Shown: positions 50,256 through 60,951, counted from the first letter of the stretch. The stretch is DNA of 64,000 nt from Alkalihalobacterium chitinilyticum (GCF_029028005.1 NZ_JAOTPO010000012.1:62001-126000); one strand, 5' to 3'. Made by a program: numbers and translations. Notes: generated by a model not told the origin, from the sequence alone.

Positions 50256-52403
50256 ATGACGAAAAAACGACTACTTTTGAGTATTCTAGTTTTATTAGTA
50301 GCGATCGGTTTAGGATTTATTATTTATTTTTCAATTATATTAGCCGGGAATTACGTCGTTGATGATAAAAAGCTAGTCATGCACAGTTCATCTTCATTAG
50401 TAGATGAAGATGGGAATTTATTAACGAAATTATTTATAGAGAATCGGCAATTAGTTTCTATTCAACAAGTACCTCAGCATGTACAAGATGCGTTTGTAGC
50501 CATAGAAGATGCGCGTTTCTATGACCATCAAGGTATTGATTTTCGAGCGATCACTAGAGCTTTATATCGAGATATACGAGCAGGCGCTAAAGTTGAAGGT
50601 GGAAGTACGATTACGCAACAACTTGCTAAAAACACTTTCCTCAGTCATGAAAAAACGTTCTGGCGGAAGACAAAAGAAGTCCTTATTGCGATGAATCTAG
50701 AACATAAATATAGTAAGTCAGAAATTCTAGAATTTTATTTAAACCGCATCTACTTTGGGCATGGAGCTTACGGCATTCAAGCAGCCTCTAAACTATATTT
50801 CGATAAGGATGTCAGTGAGCTGACGATCGAAGAAGGAGCTTTATTAGCAGCGCTTCCGAAAGCACCCAATGCTTTTTCGCCGATTACCTATCCTGAAAGA
50901 AGTAAACAAAGAAGAGATGTTGTCCTAAGTGTAATGGAACGAAGAGGCTATTTATCACCAGAAGAAGCTGTTCGGCTGCAGGGAAAAACAGTTTCAGTGC
51001 AGCGAAATACAGTCAGTAAAAAAGAAGAATACTTAACGTATATCGATATGGTTCTGGATGAAGCTGAACAACGATATCAAATCTCAAACGAAGAGTTATT
51101 AACGGGTGGATATACAATCGTTGTACCGATGAGAACGGAACTGCAAGAAAGTGTTTATGAAAAGTTCCAGCAAAATGAATTTTTCCCTGGCCAAGATCCT
51201 AACGTCGAAAGTTCGATTGTTTTAATGGATGTTGAAACGGGCGGTGTTCTTGCGGTACAAGGTGGCAGAGAGTACGTGAGCAAAGGAATTAACCGAGTGA
51301 ATGTAAAACGTCAGCCAGGATCGGTTATTAAACCATTAGCTATTTTTGGACCAGCGATTGAAACAGGGCAATATCATCCATATTCGATGTTAACCGATGA
51401 ACTACTTGATTATGATGGATATGAACCGAGAAATTTTACGAATGAGTATAGAGGGGAAGTACCAATGGTCGATGCGCTGACACATTCATTAAATGCACCT
51501 GCTGTTTGGTTGTTTAATGAATTAGGAATCGACCGAGGAAAAACATACCTAGAGCAACTCGGTCTGAATACTGAAGATAATGGATTGGCTCTAGCATTAG
51601 GAGGAATGACAGAAGGATATACTCCTCTTGAAATTACAAAAGCTTACCGAGCACTTGCTCATCAAGGAACGTACACAGATCACTATTTTATTAAAGAGTT
51701 GTATGATCGTAATGGCGAACTTCTTGTAAATATTGAAAATAGTGAACAAAAAGTATTCTCAGAACAGACAGCTTGGTACTTAACGAGAATGCTTGAATTA
51801 GTAGTTGATGAAGGAACGGGTACTTCTGGATTTACAAGTGAACCGTTAGCAGGAAAAACAGGGACAACTTCGTTTACAGCTGTAAGTGGAGGGACAAGAG
51901 ATGCATGGTTTGCAGGTTACACACCAAAAGTAGTAGGAACCGTATGGATGGGTCATGACCGAACGACAGAAACGTCCTACTTACAAGGTGGGAGCAGCTA
52001 TCCTACAGCATTATTTAAAGACATCTTGAATGAATTGCCTGATGATCTTAAAACCGACCGTTTTGAAAAGTCAATAGCAGTAAATGATCTTGAACCGGCA
52101 ATTCACCTTGAGAAAATTTCAGACCTTAACGCTTCAATAGTTTTTGGAGGCAGACGGGTTTTAAGTGTGAAGTTATCGTGGACACCAGCAGCTGATGAAC
52201 GAGTTCGCTATCATATTTATGAAGTCACAAATGAACAAGGTGCTCAAAAAATTGGTTTCGTTGATGGGAGCGGTGAATACCTAGTTAGAAGTATTAACTT
52301 ATTCCGACTGCACGAATACTTCGTTGTCCCGTATGATTATTTAACCGACCGAGAAGGGCCAGCATCCAATCTATCATCTGTGTCAGGTCCATTTGGTTTT
52401 TAA
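50256..52403 (+). CDS. pbpF: Class A penicillin-binding protein PbpF
   Basis: A 715-residue bifunctional peptidoglycan synthase, about the length of B. subtilis PbpF (PBP2c). It has an N-terminal membrane anchor (residues about 7-30). The glycosyltransferase domain shows EDARFYDHQGIDFRAI, GGSTITQQLAKN and RIYFGHGAYGIQAAS. The transpeptidase domain has the active-site serine motif PGSVIKPLAIF, SLNAPAVW as SxN, and AGKTGTTSF as KTG. ATG 50256 is preferred over GTG 50247, which is part of the aaaggtga site. In B. subtilis pbpF lies next to hemE; here a nuclease-like gene and a chemoreceptor separate them. Confidence 0.94.
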   Translation: MTKKRLLLSILVLLVAIGLGFIIYFSIILAGNYVVDDKKLVMHSSSSLVDEDGNLLTKLFIENRQLVSIQQVPQHVQDAFVAIEDARFYDHQGIDFRAITRALYRDIRAGAKVEGGSTITQQLAKNTFLSHEKTFWRKTKEVLIAMNLEHKYSKSEILEFYLNRIYFGHGAYGIQAASKLYFDKDVSELTIEEGALLAALPKAPNAFSPITYPERSKQRRDVVLSVMERRGYLSPEEAVRLQGKTVSVQRNTVSKKEEYLTYIDMVLDEAEQRYQISNEELLTGGYTIVVPMRTELQESVYEKFQQNEFFPGQDPNVESSIVLMDVETGGVLAVQGGREYVSKGINRVNVKRQPGSVIKPLAIFGPAIETGQYHPYSMLTDELLDYDGYEPRNFTNEYRGEVPMVDALTHSLNAPAVWLFNELGIDRGKTYLEQLGLNTEDNGLALALGGMTEGYTPLEITKAYRALAHQGTYTDHYFIKELYDRNGELLVNIENSEQKVFSEQTAWYLTRMLELVVDEGTGTSGFTSEPLAGKTGTTSFTAVSGGTRDAWFAGYTPKVVGTVWMGHDRTTETSYLQGGSSYPTALFKDILNELPDDLKTDRFEKSIAVNDLEPAIHLEKISDLNASIVFGGRRVLSVKLSWTPAADERVRYHIYEVTNEQGAQKIGFVDGSGEYLVRSINLFRLHEYFVVPYDYLTDREGPASNLSSVSGPFGF

Positions 52404-52459
52404 TATCAGCATCATTTTAAAAAAGGTGTCAGTTCTTTCTAGAAAAAGGATGATTAATA

Positions 52460-53611
52460 ATGTTGTTTTCAAATCAACCACAAAATAAACAAATATTGTA
52501 TAAACAAATGTTAAATTCTGCTGGATCTTTATCAAATCTTTTCTCCGAAAGTGATTCACCTTTTCTAGTTTCAAGAAACGTAGAAAATGCCTATTGTGAG
52601 GCATTTGGTGCAAATAACCTGGGGCGGGCAGATTGCTCTGCTGATGCTTCATTAAACAATATTGGGGTAGGAATTAAAACATTTCTGCACGGCAATGGTA
52701 AGTCGCTTCAGAAAATTGCAGAATTTAATAAAGATGCCGACTTGTATCGAGATCAGTCGCCTAAGGCACTTGTACAAACAATCGCTAACCTTCGGAATGA
52801 ACGGATTAAGTTTACAGAAAGAACATATGGCCTCAGCTCGATGATCTATCATTGTGTGACAAGAAAACCAGGGAAAATTCTCATCTTCGAAACGCCTATG
52901 GACTTAGTAAATGTTGAATCAATCACAAATATCAAGGTAAGTAATAATAGAAATAATATCACGTTTGAAGATGGCCTCAATGAATATAGCTTTAACGTTA
53001 CCAAAAGTACTCTTTACAAGCGTTTTATTACAAAAGATCCATTAGAGCAAATTGATGTAGAAATATTCGCGAAACCCTATGAACAGTTGTCTAAATTATT
53101 CGGATTTGAGTTAAGCCCAGTCGAAACACCAACTGTTGTCAATCCATTAGAGAACGTTGAACATGTTGTCTTACCGCTGTTCTCTGATCGTGGCGGACGG
53201 AGACACGTCCCAGAAAAGAGCGGTTTAAACCAATGGAACGCAGCGGGTAGACCTAGAAATGAAAATGAAGTTTATATTCCTATCCCCATCTGGATTCACA
53301 GAGAGTTCGGTGAGTTCTTCCCTGAAAGAGATAAAGAATTCAATTTAACTCTTCCTGACCAGACATCATTGTCCGCAAAAGTTTGTCAAGATAACAGAAA
53401 GGCACTTATGACAAATCCAAACAGCGCATTAGGAGAATGGCTATTAAGGCAAGTTATGAATTTGAAGGAGAGAGAACTTCTCACATATGACCAACTTGAA
53501 GGTTTAGGAATTGACTCAGTAATAGTCTTCAAGCATGGAAAAGGACAATATTCAATTGATTTCCGTGGATTAGGCACTTATGACGATTTTGAAAATGAAC
53601 ATAACAAATGA
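52460..53611 (+). CDS. Restriction-endonuclease-like protein (lone)
   Basis: A 383-residue protein. The N-terminal half has a PD-(D/E)xK-like pattern: ENAYCEAFGANNLGRADCSA around E47, D58 and D62, then GVGIKTFL with K73. The C-terminal part, about residues 270-368 (VYIPIPIWIHREFGEFFPER, CQDNRKALMTNPNSALGEWL, SVIVFKHGKGQYSIDF), resembles the B3/EcoRII-N-type DNA-recognition domain found at the end of NgoFVII-type restriction enzymes. No methyltransferase lies nearby in the window. It has its own terminator and sits in the otherwise conserved pbpF-hemE interval. A restriction or modification-dependent nuclease role is inference from remembered motifs. Confidence 0.65.
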   Translation: MLFSNQPQNKQILYKQMLNSAGSLSNLFSESDSPFLVSRNVENAYCEAFGANNLGRADCSADASLNNIGVGIKTFLHGNGKSLQKIAEFNKDADLYRDQSPKALVQTIANLRNERIKFTERTYGLSSMIYHCVTRKPGKILIFETPMDLVNVESITNIKVSNNRNNITFEDGLNEYSFNVTKSTLYKRFITKDPLEQIDVEIFAKPYEQLSKLFGFELSPVETPTVVNPLENVEHVVLPLFSDRGGRRHVPEKSGLNQWNAAGRPRNENEVYIPIPIWIHREFGEFFPERDKEFNLTLPDQTSLSAKVCQDNRKALMTNPNSALGEWLLRQVMNLKERELLTYDQLEGLGIDSVIVFKHGKGQYSIDFRGLGTYDDFENEHNK

Positions 53612-53616
53612 TATAG

Positions 53617-53644
53617 AAAAACCACCTATTATAGGTGGTTTTTT
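53617..53644. terminator. Bidirectional terminator between the nuclease-like gene and the chemoreceptor
   Basis: The palindrome aaaaaccaccta/taggtggttttt (53617-53628 with 53632-53643) has A and T runs on both flanks. It serves both convergent genes. Confidence 0.88.
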
Positions 53645-53697
53645 CCTTACACTATGGTGTCAATTCACTATTTTACTTATCAAAATATCTATGTGCA

Positions 53698-55413
53698 TTA
53701 CACTTTGAAATTCGAGATTTTTTGTTCAAGTTCACTCGCAATAATGGATAATTCTTCTGCGGATTGCGTGACACTTTCCATCGTTGCGACTTGTTGTTCC
53801 ATTGTAGCCGAGATACTGTCCGTGCTGTCATTAGCAATCGTAGAAATGTTTTGAATTTCATTTACAGTCGCTAAGATGTTTTGACTTAACGTATTAACAG
53901 AAATAACCATTTCGTTTATTTGACTTGCTTGAGACAGCACCTGTTTTACGGATGTTAAAATTTCCTCAAATGATAGGCCTGTTTCTTGTATGACTTGTTC
54001 ACCATGTTTAATCATCGTTGTACTAGCATGTGACTTTTCAATCGAATGTCCGACTTGTGTAGAGATTCGGTTAATAATTTCAGAAATCGTATTTGCGGCT
54101 TTTTCACTTTGAGCAGACAATTTACGAATTTCATCAGCAACGACTGCGAAACCTTTTCCAGCTTCTCCAGCACGAGCTGCTTCGATATTTGCATTTAAGG
54201 ATAACAAATTCGTTTGTGCTGAGATTTCTTGGATCATTTGCACGATGTTTTGAATTTCTGTTGAATTTCTTCCTAATTCTTCAATGACAACAACATTCTC
54301 TTCATTTTGCTTGCGAATATTTTCCATCGACAAGATCGAATCTTCGAGCTTGTCTTTTCCAACAGTTGCTTTTTCGTTAGATGTTTGTACAGCGGTAACG
54401 ATCGTTTGTGTAGAGTCCTGTACTTGTTTCAAGCGATCTTCCATCTCCTGAAAAATCGTTGCTGATTGATTGATCGATTGATTTAACTGAGTTTGTCCAC
54501 TAGCCATTTCTTGTAATGAACCGGCAACTTCTTGCGACCCTGCATTGACTTCTTCTGATGAAGAAACGAGCTCATGGCTTGCAGCGGATACATTTTGTGA
54601 AGTCGACGTAATATTAGCAACAAGATCACGAAGGTTACGAGTCATTTCGTTAACGGCTGTCCCTAATAAACCTAATTCATCATTAGAACGAACTTTAATT
54701 TCTTCAGTTAAAAGATTACCTTTACTAACTTCAGTTGCTACAGTTAATGTACTTTGCACGGATTGTTTAATAGACCGTGATAAAGCGTAGAATATGATAC
54801 CACCAAGTACTGCTGATACGATAAATGAAATCACACTAATAATGACAGCTAAAGTCACCGCATTATTTAAGTTAGTGCTTGTCTCAACCATTCGATTTTT
54901 TAGGATCGCATCTAGTTCATTAACTGCATTAATTGTTTCATTACGAATTAGCGCAAGTTGCTGCATGGTTTGTGGATTTGTGCCCGTTAAACCTTCAAGG
55001 ATCGCATCGACCCTGCTGTCAAATTGTGAGTTATAAAGTAAAAGTGATTGATATAGTTGCTGTTCCGCTTCAGTCACCATTACATCTTCAATTGCAGCTA
55101 ATGTTTCATGAAGTTTAAAGTCATATTGACGATAAAGGTTCTGATCAATTACTCCGTGATAATCGACATCGGTTATTGCTATGTATTTATATCGGAATAT
55201 AGAGCCTATATCCGAAACTTGAAGTGCTCGATCACTTATTAGTTCCATATCACTTCTATGTTTATCTACTACTTGATACTGATAAAAATTAAGAATAAAT
55301 CCAATAAAGAATAAGCCTAGAACGAATGCTAAACCACCTAAAAGTTTAAACTGAATACCGATGAAACGTTTCTTTCCTTTTTTTATGTTCTTCTTTTTAC
55401 CTATTGACCTCAT
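53698..55413 (-). CDS. Methyl-accepting chemotaxis protein
   Basis: A 571-residue chemoreceptor. The basic N-terminus is followed by membrane helix 1 (about residues 22-44), a helical extracytoplasmic four-helix-type sensor of about 140 residues, helix 2 (about 187-209) and a HAMP domain. The long cytoplasmic signalling coiled coil has the conserved hairpin tip [20 protein letters not shown] followed by [20 protein letters not shown]. Heptad runs carry candidate glutamine/glutamate methylation pairs. ATG 55413 follows aaggtgag. The ligand is unknown. It lies in the pbpF-hemE interval as an accessory gene, with a long upstream region. Confidence 0.93.
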   Translation of the reverse strand: MRSIGKKKNIKKGKKRFIGIQFKLLGGLAFVLGLFFIGFILNFYQYQVVDKHRSDMELISDRALQVSDIGSIFRYKYIAITDVDYHGVIDQNLYRQYDFKLHETLAAIEDVMVTEAEQQLYQSLLLYNSQFDSRVDAILEGLTGTNPQTMQQLALIRNETINAVNELDAILKNRMVETSTNLNNAVTLAVIISVISFIVSAVLGGIIFYALSRSIKQSVQSTLTVATEVSKGNLLTEEIKVRSNDELGLLGTAVNEMTRNLRDLVANITSTSQNVSAASHELVSSSEEVNAGSQEVAGSLQEMASGQTQLNQSINQSATIFQEMEDRLKQVQDSTQTIVTAVQTSNEKATVGKDKLEDSILSMENIRKQNEENVVVIEELGRNSTEIQNIVQMIQEISAQTNLLSLNANIEAARAGEAGKGFAVVADEIRKLSAQSEKAANTISEIINRISTQVGHSIEKSHASTTMIKHGEQVIQETGLSFEEILTSVKQVLSQASQINEMVISVNTLSQNILATVNEIQNISTIANDSTDSISATMEQQVATMESVTQSAEELSIIASELEQKISNFKV

Positions 55414-55765
55414 TTTCTCACCTTAGCCCCCTAATTCTAAAAGATGTCTTTGTGTTGCTTGGCTCAGCGCAAGTAGCCTTGCAGGTATAAATGTGCAAAA
55501 GCTACAAGTTACAAATATAGAACCAATGATTAAATATAAAGTACTATGTTCGCCAAAAATTTAAAATTTTCGACAAAATATCTTAACATAATTTTAACAC
55601 ATTTTAGTACTATTTGAACATTTGAAATACAAGGAATGTATAAATATATTAAAAAAAGCGGTTTCAAAGTAGGTTAGTTGTGAAAAATATAGGTAAAACA
55701 TCCTGTTTGGACTTCAAGCTTTTAAATATACGAATGTAAATAAGTCCTAGATATTCATCAATTTT
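55414..55765. other. AT-rich intergenic region between the chemoreceptor and hemE
   Basis: About 580 bp separate the divergent chemoreceptor and hemE starts. On the chemoreceptor side the 5' leader holds a hairpin, gtagc-ttgca with tgcaa-gctac (about 55472-55505). Most of the rest is plain AT-rich sequence with no gene, apart from the promoter at 55766-55794. Confidence 0.5.
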
Positions 55766-55794
55766 TTGACACTTTGTGACGGAGTATATACATT
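55766..55794 (+). promoter_or_regulatory. Likely sigma-A promoter of hemEHY
   Basis: TTGACA (55766-55771) and TACATT (55789-55794) are separated by 17 bp, about 200 bp before the hemE start. Confidence 0.6.
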
Positions 55795-55992
55795 GTAATT
55801 TGTGGGATTTATATTAAAAAGAGTATTTTATCTTACTGTTTAGAAATTCAGAGAAAAATACCCTTTAATAGTTAGTTTTTTTCTTTTAAATTTGTTGCAG
55901 GACAACGTTAAGAGGATAAAAATGATTTTTTCCAAAGAATGATTTACAATAAACAGCGTATGATTTATTCGGAAGCAGAAAGGTGTGTAGGA

Positions 55993-57030
55993 ATGACTAC
56001 CCAATTTAATGATAACTTTTTACGAGCATGTAAAGGTGAAAAAACAGATCACACTCCAGTATGGTACATGAGGCAAGCAGGACGATCGCAGCCAGAATAT
56101 CGAAAAATCAAAGAAAAGTACTCACTATTTGAGATTACGCATCAACCTGAGCTTTGTGCTTACGTAACGAAGCTTCCAGTTGATCAATATAATAATGATG
56201 CAGCGATTCTGTATAAGGACATTATGACACCACTTCCAGCAATAGGTGTTGATGTTGAAATTAAAGCAGGTATCGGGCCTGTGATTGATAATCCAATTCG
56301 CTCCAAAGCGGATGTTGAAAAGCTAGGAACGATTCATCCTGAAGATGATGTGCCTTATGTCTTAGAAACGATTAAGCTTTTAGAAGAGCAACTAAATGTT
56401 CCTTTAATTGGCTTTGGCGGTGCGCCATTTACGTTAGCCAGCTACATGATCGAAGGCGGACCTTCAAAGAACTATAACAAAACAAAAGCTTTTATGTATG
56501 CTGAGCCGGAAGCATGGCATCTCTTAATGGACAAGCTTGGAGAAATGACGATTACATATATAAAATCACAGATTAAAGCCGGGGCAAAAGCAATTCAAAT
56601 TTTTGATTCGTGGGTTGGAGCATTAAATGTTGCAGATTATCGTTTATTTGTGAAGCCTGTAATGAATCGTATTTTTGCCGAGTTAAGAAGTGAAGGAGTC
56701 CCGTTAATTATGTTTGGTGTTGGGGCAAGTCATTTAGTCAATGAGTGGCATGACCTTCCATTAGATGTAGTTGGATTAGACTGGAGACTTTCCATCGCAG
56801 AAGCACGAGAAAAAGGTGTGAATAAGCCTGTTCAAGGAAATTTAGATCCAGCTATTCTTTTAGCCCCATGGGAAGTTATTGAAGAAAAGGCAAAGGCTAT
56901 TATAGATCAAGGGTTAGATCACGCTCCTGGCCACATCTTTAACTTAGGCCATGGTGTATTTCCTGAAGTAAATCCAGATACACTACGCAGACTTACTGCA
57001 TTTGTACATGAATACAGCAGCACTAAATAA
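55993..57030 (+). CDS. hemE: Uroporphyrinogen decarboxylase
   Basis: A 345-residue HemE, which removes four carboxyl groups from uroporphyrinogen III to give coproporphyrinogen III. The N-terminal signature [17 protein letters not shown] with the substrate-binding arginine and the [17 protein letters not shown] and [11 protein letters not shown] segments are present. The C-terminal part ends [19 protein letters not shown] 55993 follows aaaggtgtgtagga; a frame from 55939 would add 18 residues without family support. First gene of hemEHY, as in B. subtilis. Confidence 0.95.
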   Translation: MTTQFNDNFLRACKGEKTDHTPVWYMRQAGRSQPEYRKIKEKYSLFEITHQPELCAYVTKLPVDQYNNDAAILYKDIMTPLPAIGVDVEIKAGIGPVIDNPIRSKADVEKLGTIHPEDDVPYVLETIKLLEEQLNVPLIGFGGAPFTLASYMIEGGPSKNYNKTKAFMYAEPEAWHLLMDKLGEMTITYIKSQIKAGAKAIQIFDSWVGALNVADYRLFVKPVMNRIFAELRSEGVPLIMFGVGASHLVNEWHDLPLDVVGLDWRLSIAEAREKGVNKPVQGNLDPAILLAPWEVIEEKAKAIIDQGLDHAPGHIFNLGHGVFPEVNPDTLRRLTAFVHEYSSTK

Positions 57031-57052
57031 TTAGCATTGGAGTGTATGAAGA

Positions 57053-57994
57053 ATGTCTAAACGTAAAATCGGTCTTTTAGTCATGGCCTATGGTACTCCT
57101 CGCAGTTTAGATGAGGTAGAACCTTACTATACTCATATCCGCAGAGGAAGAAAGCCTTCTGAAGAAGCGTTAAACGAATTAACTGAACGTTATGAAGCAA
57201 TTGGCGGTATCAGTCCTTTAGCGAAAATTACAGAAGCACAAGCGCAAGGTCTTGAAGATGAAATGAACAAGCGCTTCGATAACCTAGAGTTTAAAGCGTA
57301 TTTAGGTTTAAAACATATAGATCCTTTCATTGAAGATGCGGTTCAACAAATGAAAGAAGATGGAATAGAAGAAGCGATTAGTATTGTTTTAGCACCGCAT
57401 TATTCTACTTTTAGTGTTAAGTCATATAACGGTCGTGCACATGAAGAGACAGAAAAAATATCCGGTCCGACAATACACAGTATCGATAGTTGGTATAATG
57501 AGCCATTGTTTATTGAATATTGGGCAGATCAAATTAAACAAACGATGGCTAATATTGAGGATAAAGACTCTGCTGTTGTCATATTCTCAGCTCACAGCTT
57601 GCCAGAGAAAATCCTTCAATATGGAGATCCTTATCCTGAACAGCTTCAAGAAACCGCTGATCTGATTGCAAGTGCAGCTAATATTAAAAATTACACGATC
57701 GGCTGGCAAAGTGAAGGAAACACGCCGGATCCTTGGATCGGACCAGATGTTCAAGATTTAACTCGTGACCTCTATGAAAAAGAAAAGTACCAATCTTATG
57801 TCTATTGCCCAGTAGGATTTGTCGCTGATCATCTTGAAGTTCTTTATGATAATGATATTGAATGTAAAGTTGTAACTGACGAGCTCAATGTGGATTACTA
57901 TCGACCGGAAATGCCAAATGCGAAGCCGGAATTTATCGACTGTCTAGCAAAAGTGGTGACGGAAAAGCTCAAAGAGAAAGTGCGTGACATCTAG
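57053..57994 (+). CDS. hemH: Ferrochelatase (coproporphyrin III type)
   Basis: A 313-residue ferrochelatase, which in Gram-positive bacteria inserts iron into coproporphyrin III. Metal-side and substrate-side motifs are seen: [20 protein letters not shown] at the N-terminus, [26 protein letters not shown] and [17 protein letters not shown], with catalytic histidine and glutamate. The start is ATG 57053, 22 bp after hemE. The stop overlaps the hemY start by one base. Confidence 0.95.
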   Translation: MSKRKIGLLVMAYGTPRSLDEVEPYYTHIRRGRKPSEEALNELTERYEAIGGISPLAKITEAQAQGLEDEMNKRFDNLEFKAYLGLKHIDPFIEDAVQQMKEDGIEEAISIVLAPHYSTFSVKSYNGRAHEETEKISGPTIHSIDSWYNEPLFIEYWADQIKQTMANIEDKDSAVVIFSAHSLPEKILQYGDPYPEQLQETADLIASAANIKNYTIGWQSEGNTPDPWIGPDVQDLTRDLYEKEKYQSYVYCPVGFVADHLEVLYDNDIECKVVTDELNVDYYRPEMPNAKPEFIDCLAKVVTEKLKEKVRDI

Positions 57995-59409
57995 TGGCAG
58001 ATGAACGGAAAAAAAGTGTGGCTATCGTTGGAGGGGGAATTACAGGTTTAACCATTGCCTATTATCTGCAAAAAGAAATTATGAGCAAAAGGTTAAACTT
58101 AGAGTATAAGTTGTTTGAGTCGAGTGACAAACTAGGCGGAAAAATTCAAACCGACTATACCAATGGGTTTGTCATTGAACAAGGTCCTGACTCATTTCTT
58201 GCGAGAAAGCAAAGTGCAGCTAAATTAGCAAGAGAAGTTGGACTAGAGAGTGAGCTTGTACATAACGATACAGGTCAATCATTCGTTTTAAAAGGAGACC
58301 AACTCTATCCCATTCCAGGTGGTGCTATTATGGGGATTCCAACCAAACTGGCACCATTTGCAACGACAAAATTGTTTTCACCAATGGCTAAATTACGAGC
58401 TGCCGGAGATTTGTTTTTACCTAAAACGAGTCAACCAGATGAAGATCAATCACTTGGTCACTTCTTTAGAAAGCGGTTAGGGGATGAAGTCGTTGAAAAT
58501 TTAATTGAACCACTGTTATCAGGCATATATGCAGGTGACATTGACCAATTAAGTTTGATGGCCACTTTTCCACAGTTTCATCAGGTAGAACAAAAACATC
58601 GCAGTCTTATTCTTGGAATGAGCAAGGTCATGCCAAAACCAGCAAAAGCTGTACCGCCCACCAAGTCTAGAGGAATGTTCATGTCCTTTAAAGGGGGCTT
58701 ACAGTCGTTCGTTGACAGCATTGAAAATCATTTAGATGAAGACGCAGTAAAAAAGTCTGTGCGTGTTCATTCCATTATGAAAGAAGGTGAGCAGTACAAG
58801 CTCACCTTTACAGATGGTCAGGTCGAGACTTTTGACCGTGTCATTCTAACAACACCACATGAAGTGACTTCGGATATATTAAGAAATTATTCTCACATTA
58901 TTCAACCTCTTAAAGAGATCCCGTCAACATCAGTTGCCACGGTTGCGATGGCTTTCCCGCTGTCGAGTATCAAAGGTAATCTCGGTGGAACTGGGTTTGT
59001 TGTCGCTAAGAAAAGCGGATATTCCATTACGGCATGTACGTGGACGCATAAAAAGTGGAAACATTCTGCTCCAGAAGGTTATGCGCTTCTTCGCTGCTAT
59101 GTGGGTCGGTTTGGAAATGATGAAATTGTAAGTCGATCAGATGATGAAATCCTTGCAGCAGTAAAAAAGGATTTAAATAAGATAATGAACATTGATGAAC
59201 AACCAGATTTCTACAATATAACTCGTTGGAAAAAGGCAATGCCGCAGTATATTGTTGGTCATAAACAAAGAATTGAGATGCTGAAAACGAGCTTACAGAA
59301 CGATATGCCAGGTGTGTATGTAGCTGGTGGAGCTTACGAAGGACTTGGTTTACCTGACTGTATCGATCAAGGTGAAGCTGTCGTTCAGAACGTCGTTCAA
59401 TCATTGTAA
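57994..59409 (+). CDS. hemY: Coproporphyrinogen III oxidase HemY (HemG type)
   Basis: A 471-residue FAD-dependent oxidase, which in Gram-positive bacteria oxidises coproporphyrinogen III to coproporphyrin III before iron insertion. The dinucleotide-binding motif VAIVGGGITGLTIAYYL is at residues about 9-25, followed by KLGGKIQTDYTNGFVIEQGP. The C-terminal FAD block VYVAGGAYEGLGLPDCIDQG is near the end. The start is GTG 57994, overlapping hemH by one base. Last gene of the operon. Confidence 0.95.
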   Translation: MADERKKSVAIVGGGITGLTIAYYLQKEIMSKRLNLEYKLFESSDKLGGKIQTDYTNGFVIEQGPDSFLARKQSAAKLAREVGLESELVHNDTGQSFVLKGDQLYPIPGGAIMGIPTKLAPFATTKLFSPMAKLRAAGDLFLPKTSQPDEDQSLGHFFRKRLGDEVVENLIEPLLSGIYAGDIDQLSLMATFPQFHQVEQKHRSLILGMSKVMPKPAKAVPPTKSRGMFMSFKGGLQSFVDSIENHLDEDAVKKSVRVHSIMKEGEQYKLTFTDGQVETFDRVILTTPHEVTSDILRNYSHIIQPLKEIPSTSVATVAMAFPLSSIKGNLGGTGFVVAKKSGYSITACTWTHKKWKHSAPEGYALLRCYVGRFGNDEIVSRSDDEILAAVKKDLNKIMNIDEQPDFYNITRWKKAMPQYIVGHKQRIEMLKTSLQNDMPGVYVAGGAYEGLGLPDCIDQGEAVVQNVVQSL

Positions 59410-59495
59410 CAGAAAAAAGGAACGAGATTATATCAGGCTTAAACCAATATTTTATACTGAAATGTTAGGTGAACAAAGTTCCATTATAGTAGGAT

Positions 59496-59525
59496 AAAGA
59501 ACCACTAACAGATTAGTGGTTCTTT
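59496..59525 (+). terminator. Terminator of hemEHY
   Basis: A 13-bp perfect stem (59496-59508 with 59513-59525) with a 4-nt loop. Confidence 0.8.
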
Positions 59526-59628
59526 GCTTTCTGGTAGATAAACTATAATCCTGAACACAACAAAGTAGATTATGACGTTCAACTTTGGAAAAGGTGTCTT
59601 TTCTCTTTTATAGACCAAATCGTTCAAA

Positions 59629-60927
59629 CTAAACCGTCCTAACTTCCTCTCTCACAGGATCAGCACCACCAAGCTCTGGATGGACTTTTCGAATTACAGC
59701 TGGCCTTGCAAGGACGAAAGTAGCACTAATTAATAAACTTGCTGACAATAGAAGGATCCACTGTCCTGGAAATTTATCGTACAAGAAACCGTATAACACC
59801 ATTCCTAAAGGGATCAGCGCCATGGACATCGTTTCAATAATAGAAAAAACTCGCCCTTTGTATTTATCATCAATGGTCTTTTGCAGCATGACTTGTAGCG
59901 GTGTATTGACAATAATAATAACGGAACCGAAACAGAACATTAACACTAAATAGTAACCAAACACGAGATGATACGTCAATGGTGTTAATAAAGGAACTGA
60001 TACCGCCCCAATAATCGCCCCCAGAGCAAGGATTCCTCGCTTTGATACGAGTATCGGATATTTCACTTCTTTTCTCATTGAAAAGTAAATTGACATTAAT
60101 AGCATCCCTGCTGAAAAGGCACCTTGTGTAAAACCGAAATGCTGTGATTCCATTTTTAATTCCTCTATCAAAATATAAGAGTACCCTACTTCAAATGCGC
60201 CAAAGAAGAAATTCACCATTAAACCGATCCACAGCATGATTAATATAATCGGCTGCAGCTTTAAATAACCGATTCCTAATTTAATACTTTGCCAGATCGT
60301 TTCCTTCTGCTCTCCTTCAACGACCTTTTTCGGAGTGGCATATAGTTTAAAATTCATTGTTGATTCGAGGAAAACAGCAATGATTGATGCTGCCATATAC
60401 ATAACCAAAAATACAGGCATTGATACTGTTCCATACAATAAGCCGCCGATCGCTGGGCTTCCAATCGCTGCAAAAGAAATCGACATCTGATTTAAGGACA
60501 TGGCCTTTTGAATACGCTCCTTATTAATCAGTGCAGTAATCGATGAAGTAAATGCAATTCCTGAAAACATCGATGTAATCGATAGAATACTTGTTGTCAC
60601 ATAAATAGCACCTAATGATAGGCCAGACGTTAAGGTAAAAACTAGCAGACCGCCTATAGTTAGCGTTGTAGCAATTTGTGCACTAATCACAATGGCTTTT
60701 TTCGAATAGCGATCTGTAATTGCCCCAGCGAACGGAGCTAAAACCGTTCGCGGTAGAATACTGCAAATTAAATTCGTTGCAAAGCTTGTAGCTGATCCGG
60801 TCATTTGTAAAATATAAAAACTAATCGCAAATGTATATACTTGTGCGCCAAACGAAGAAATAAGTTTACTAATCATAAATGTATACAGATGATATGTCGC
60901 CTTTTTTAACTTTAGTTTTGCGTCCAT
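59629..60927 (-). CDS. MFS exporter (macrolide-efflux-like)
   Basis: A 432-residue, 12-helix major facilitator of the MFS_3 (Mef/enterobactin exporter) type. Seen: GAQVYTFAISFYILQMTGSA in helix 1, then PFAGAITDRYSKKAIVISAQ as motif A between helices 2 and 3, and the repeat of it in the second half (IDDKYKGRVFSIIETM). The C-terminus is hydrophilic. The start is ATG 60927 after aagaggtg. It is divergent from an XRE/TPR regulator gene with shared operators, so it is most likely the regulator's target. The substrate is unknown. Confidence 0.87.
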   Translation of the reverse strand: MDAKLKLKKATYHLYTFMISKLISSFGAQVYTFAISFYILQMTGSATSFATNLICSILPRTVLAPFAGAITDRYSKKAIVISAQIATTLTIGGLLVFTLTSGLSLGAIYVTTSILSITSMFSGIAFTSSITALINKERIQKAMSLNQMSISFAAIGSPAIGGLLYGTVSMPVFLVMYMAASIIAVFLESTMNFKLYATPKKVVEGEQKETIWQSIKLGIGYLKLQPIILIMLWIGLMVNFFFGAFEVGYSYILIEELKMESQHFGFTQGAFSAGMLLMSIYFSMRKEVKYPILVSKRGILALGAIIGAVSVPLLTPLTYHLVFGYYLVLMFCFGSVIIIVNTPLQVMLQKTIDDKYKGRVFSIIETMSMALIPLGMVLYGFLYDKFPGQWILLLSASLLISATFVLARPAVIRKVHPELGGADPVREEVRTV

Positions 60928-60951
60928 ACGAACACCTCTTTTTTACAAAAA

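Noticed and set aside
53654-53854. Open frame opposite the 3' end of the chemoreceptor gene
   Set aside because: It is the antisense of a long, clearly conserved coding region.
55414-55640. Cyclic-di-GMP riboswitch in the chemoreceptor leader
   Set aside because: The conserved core elements expected of this class could not be found; only a simple hairpin is visible.
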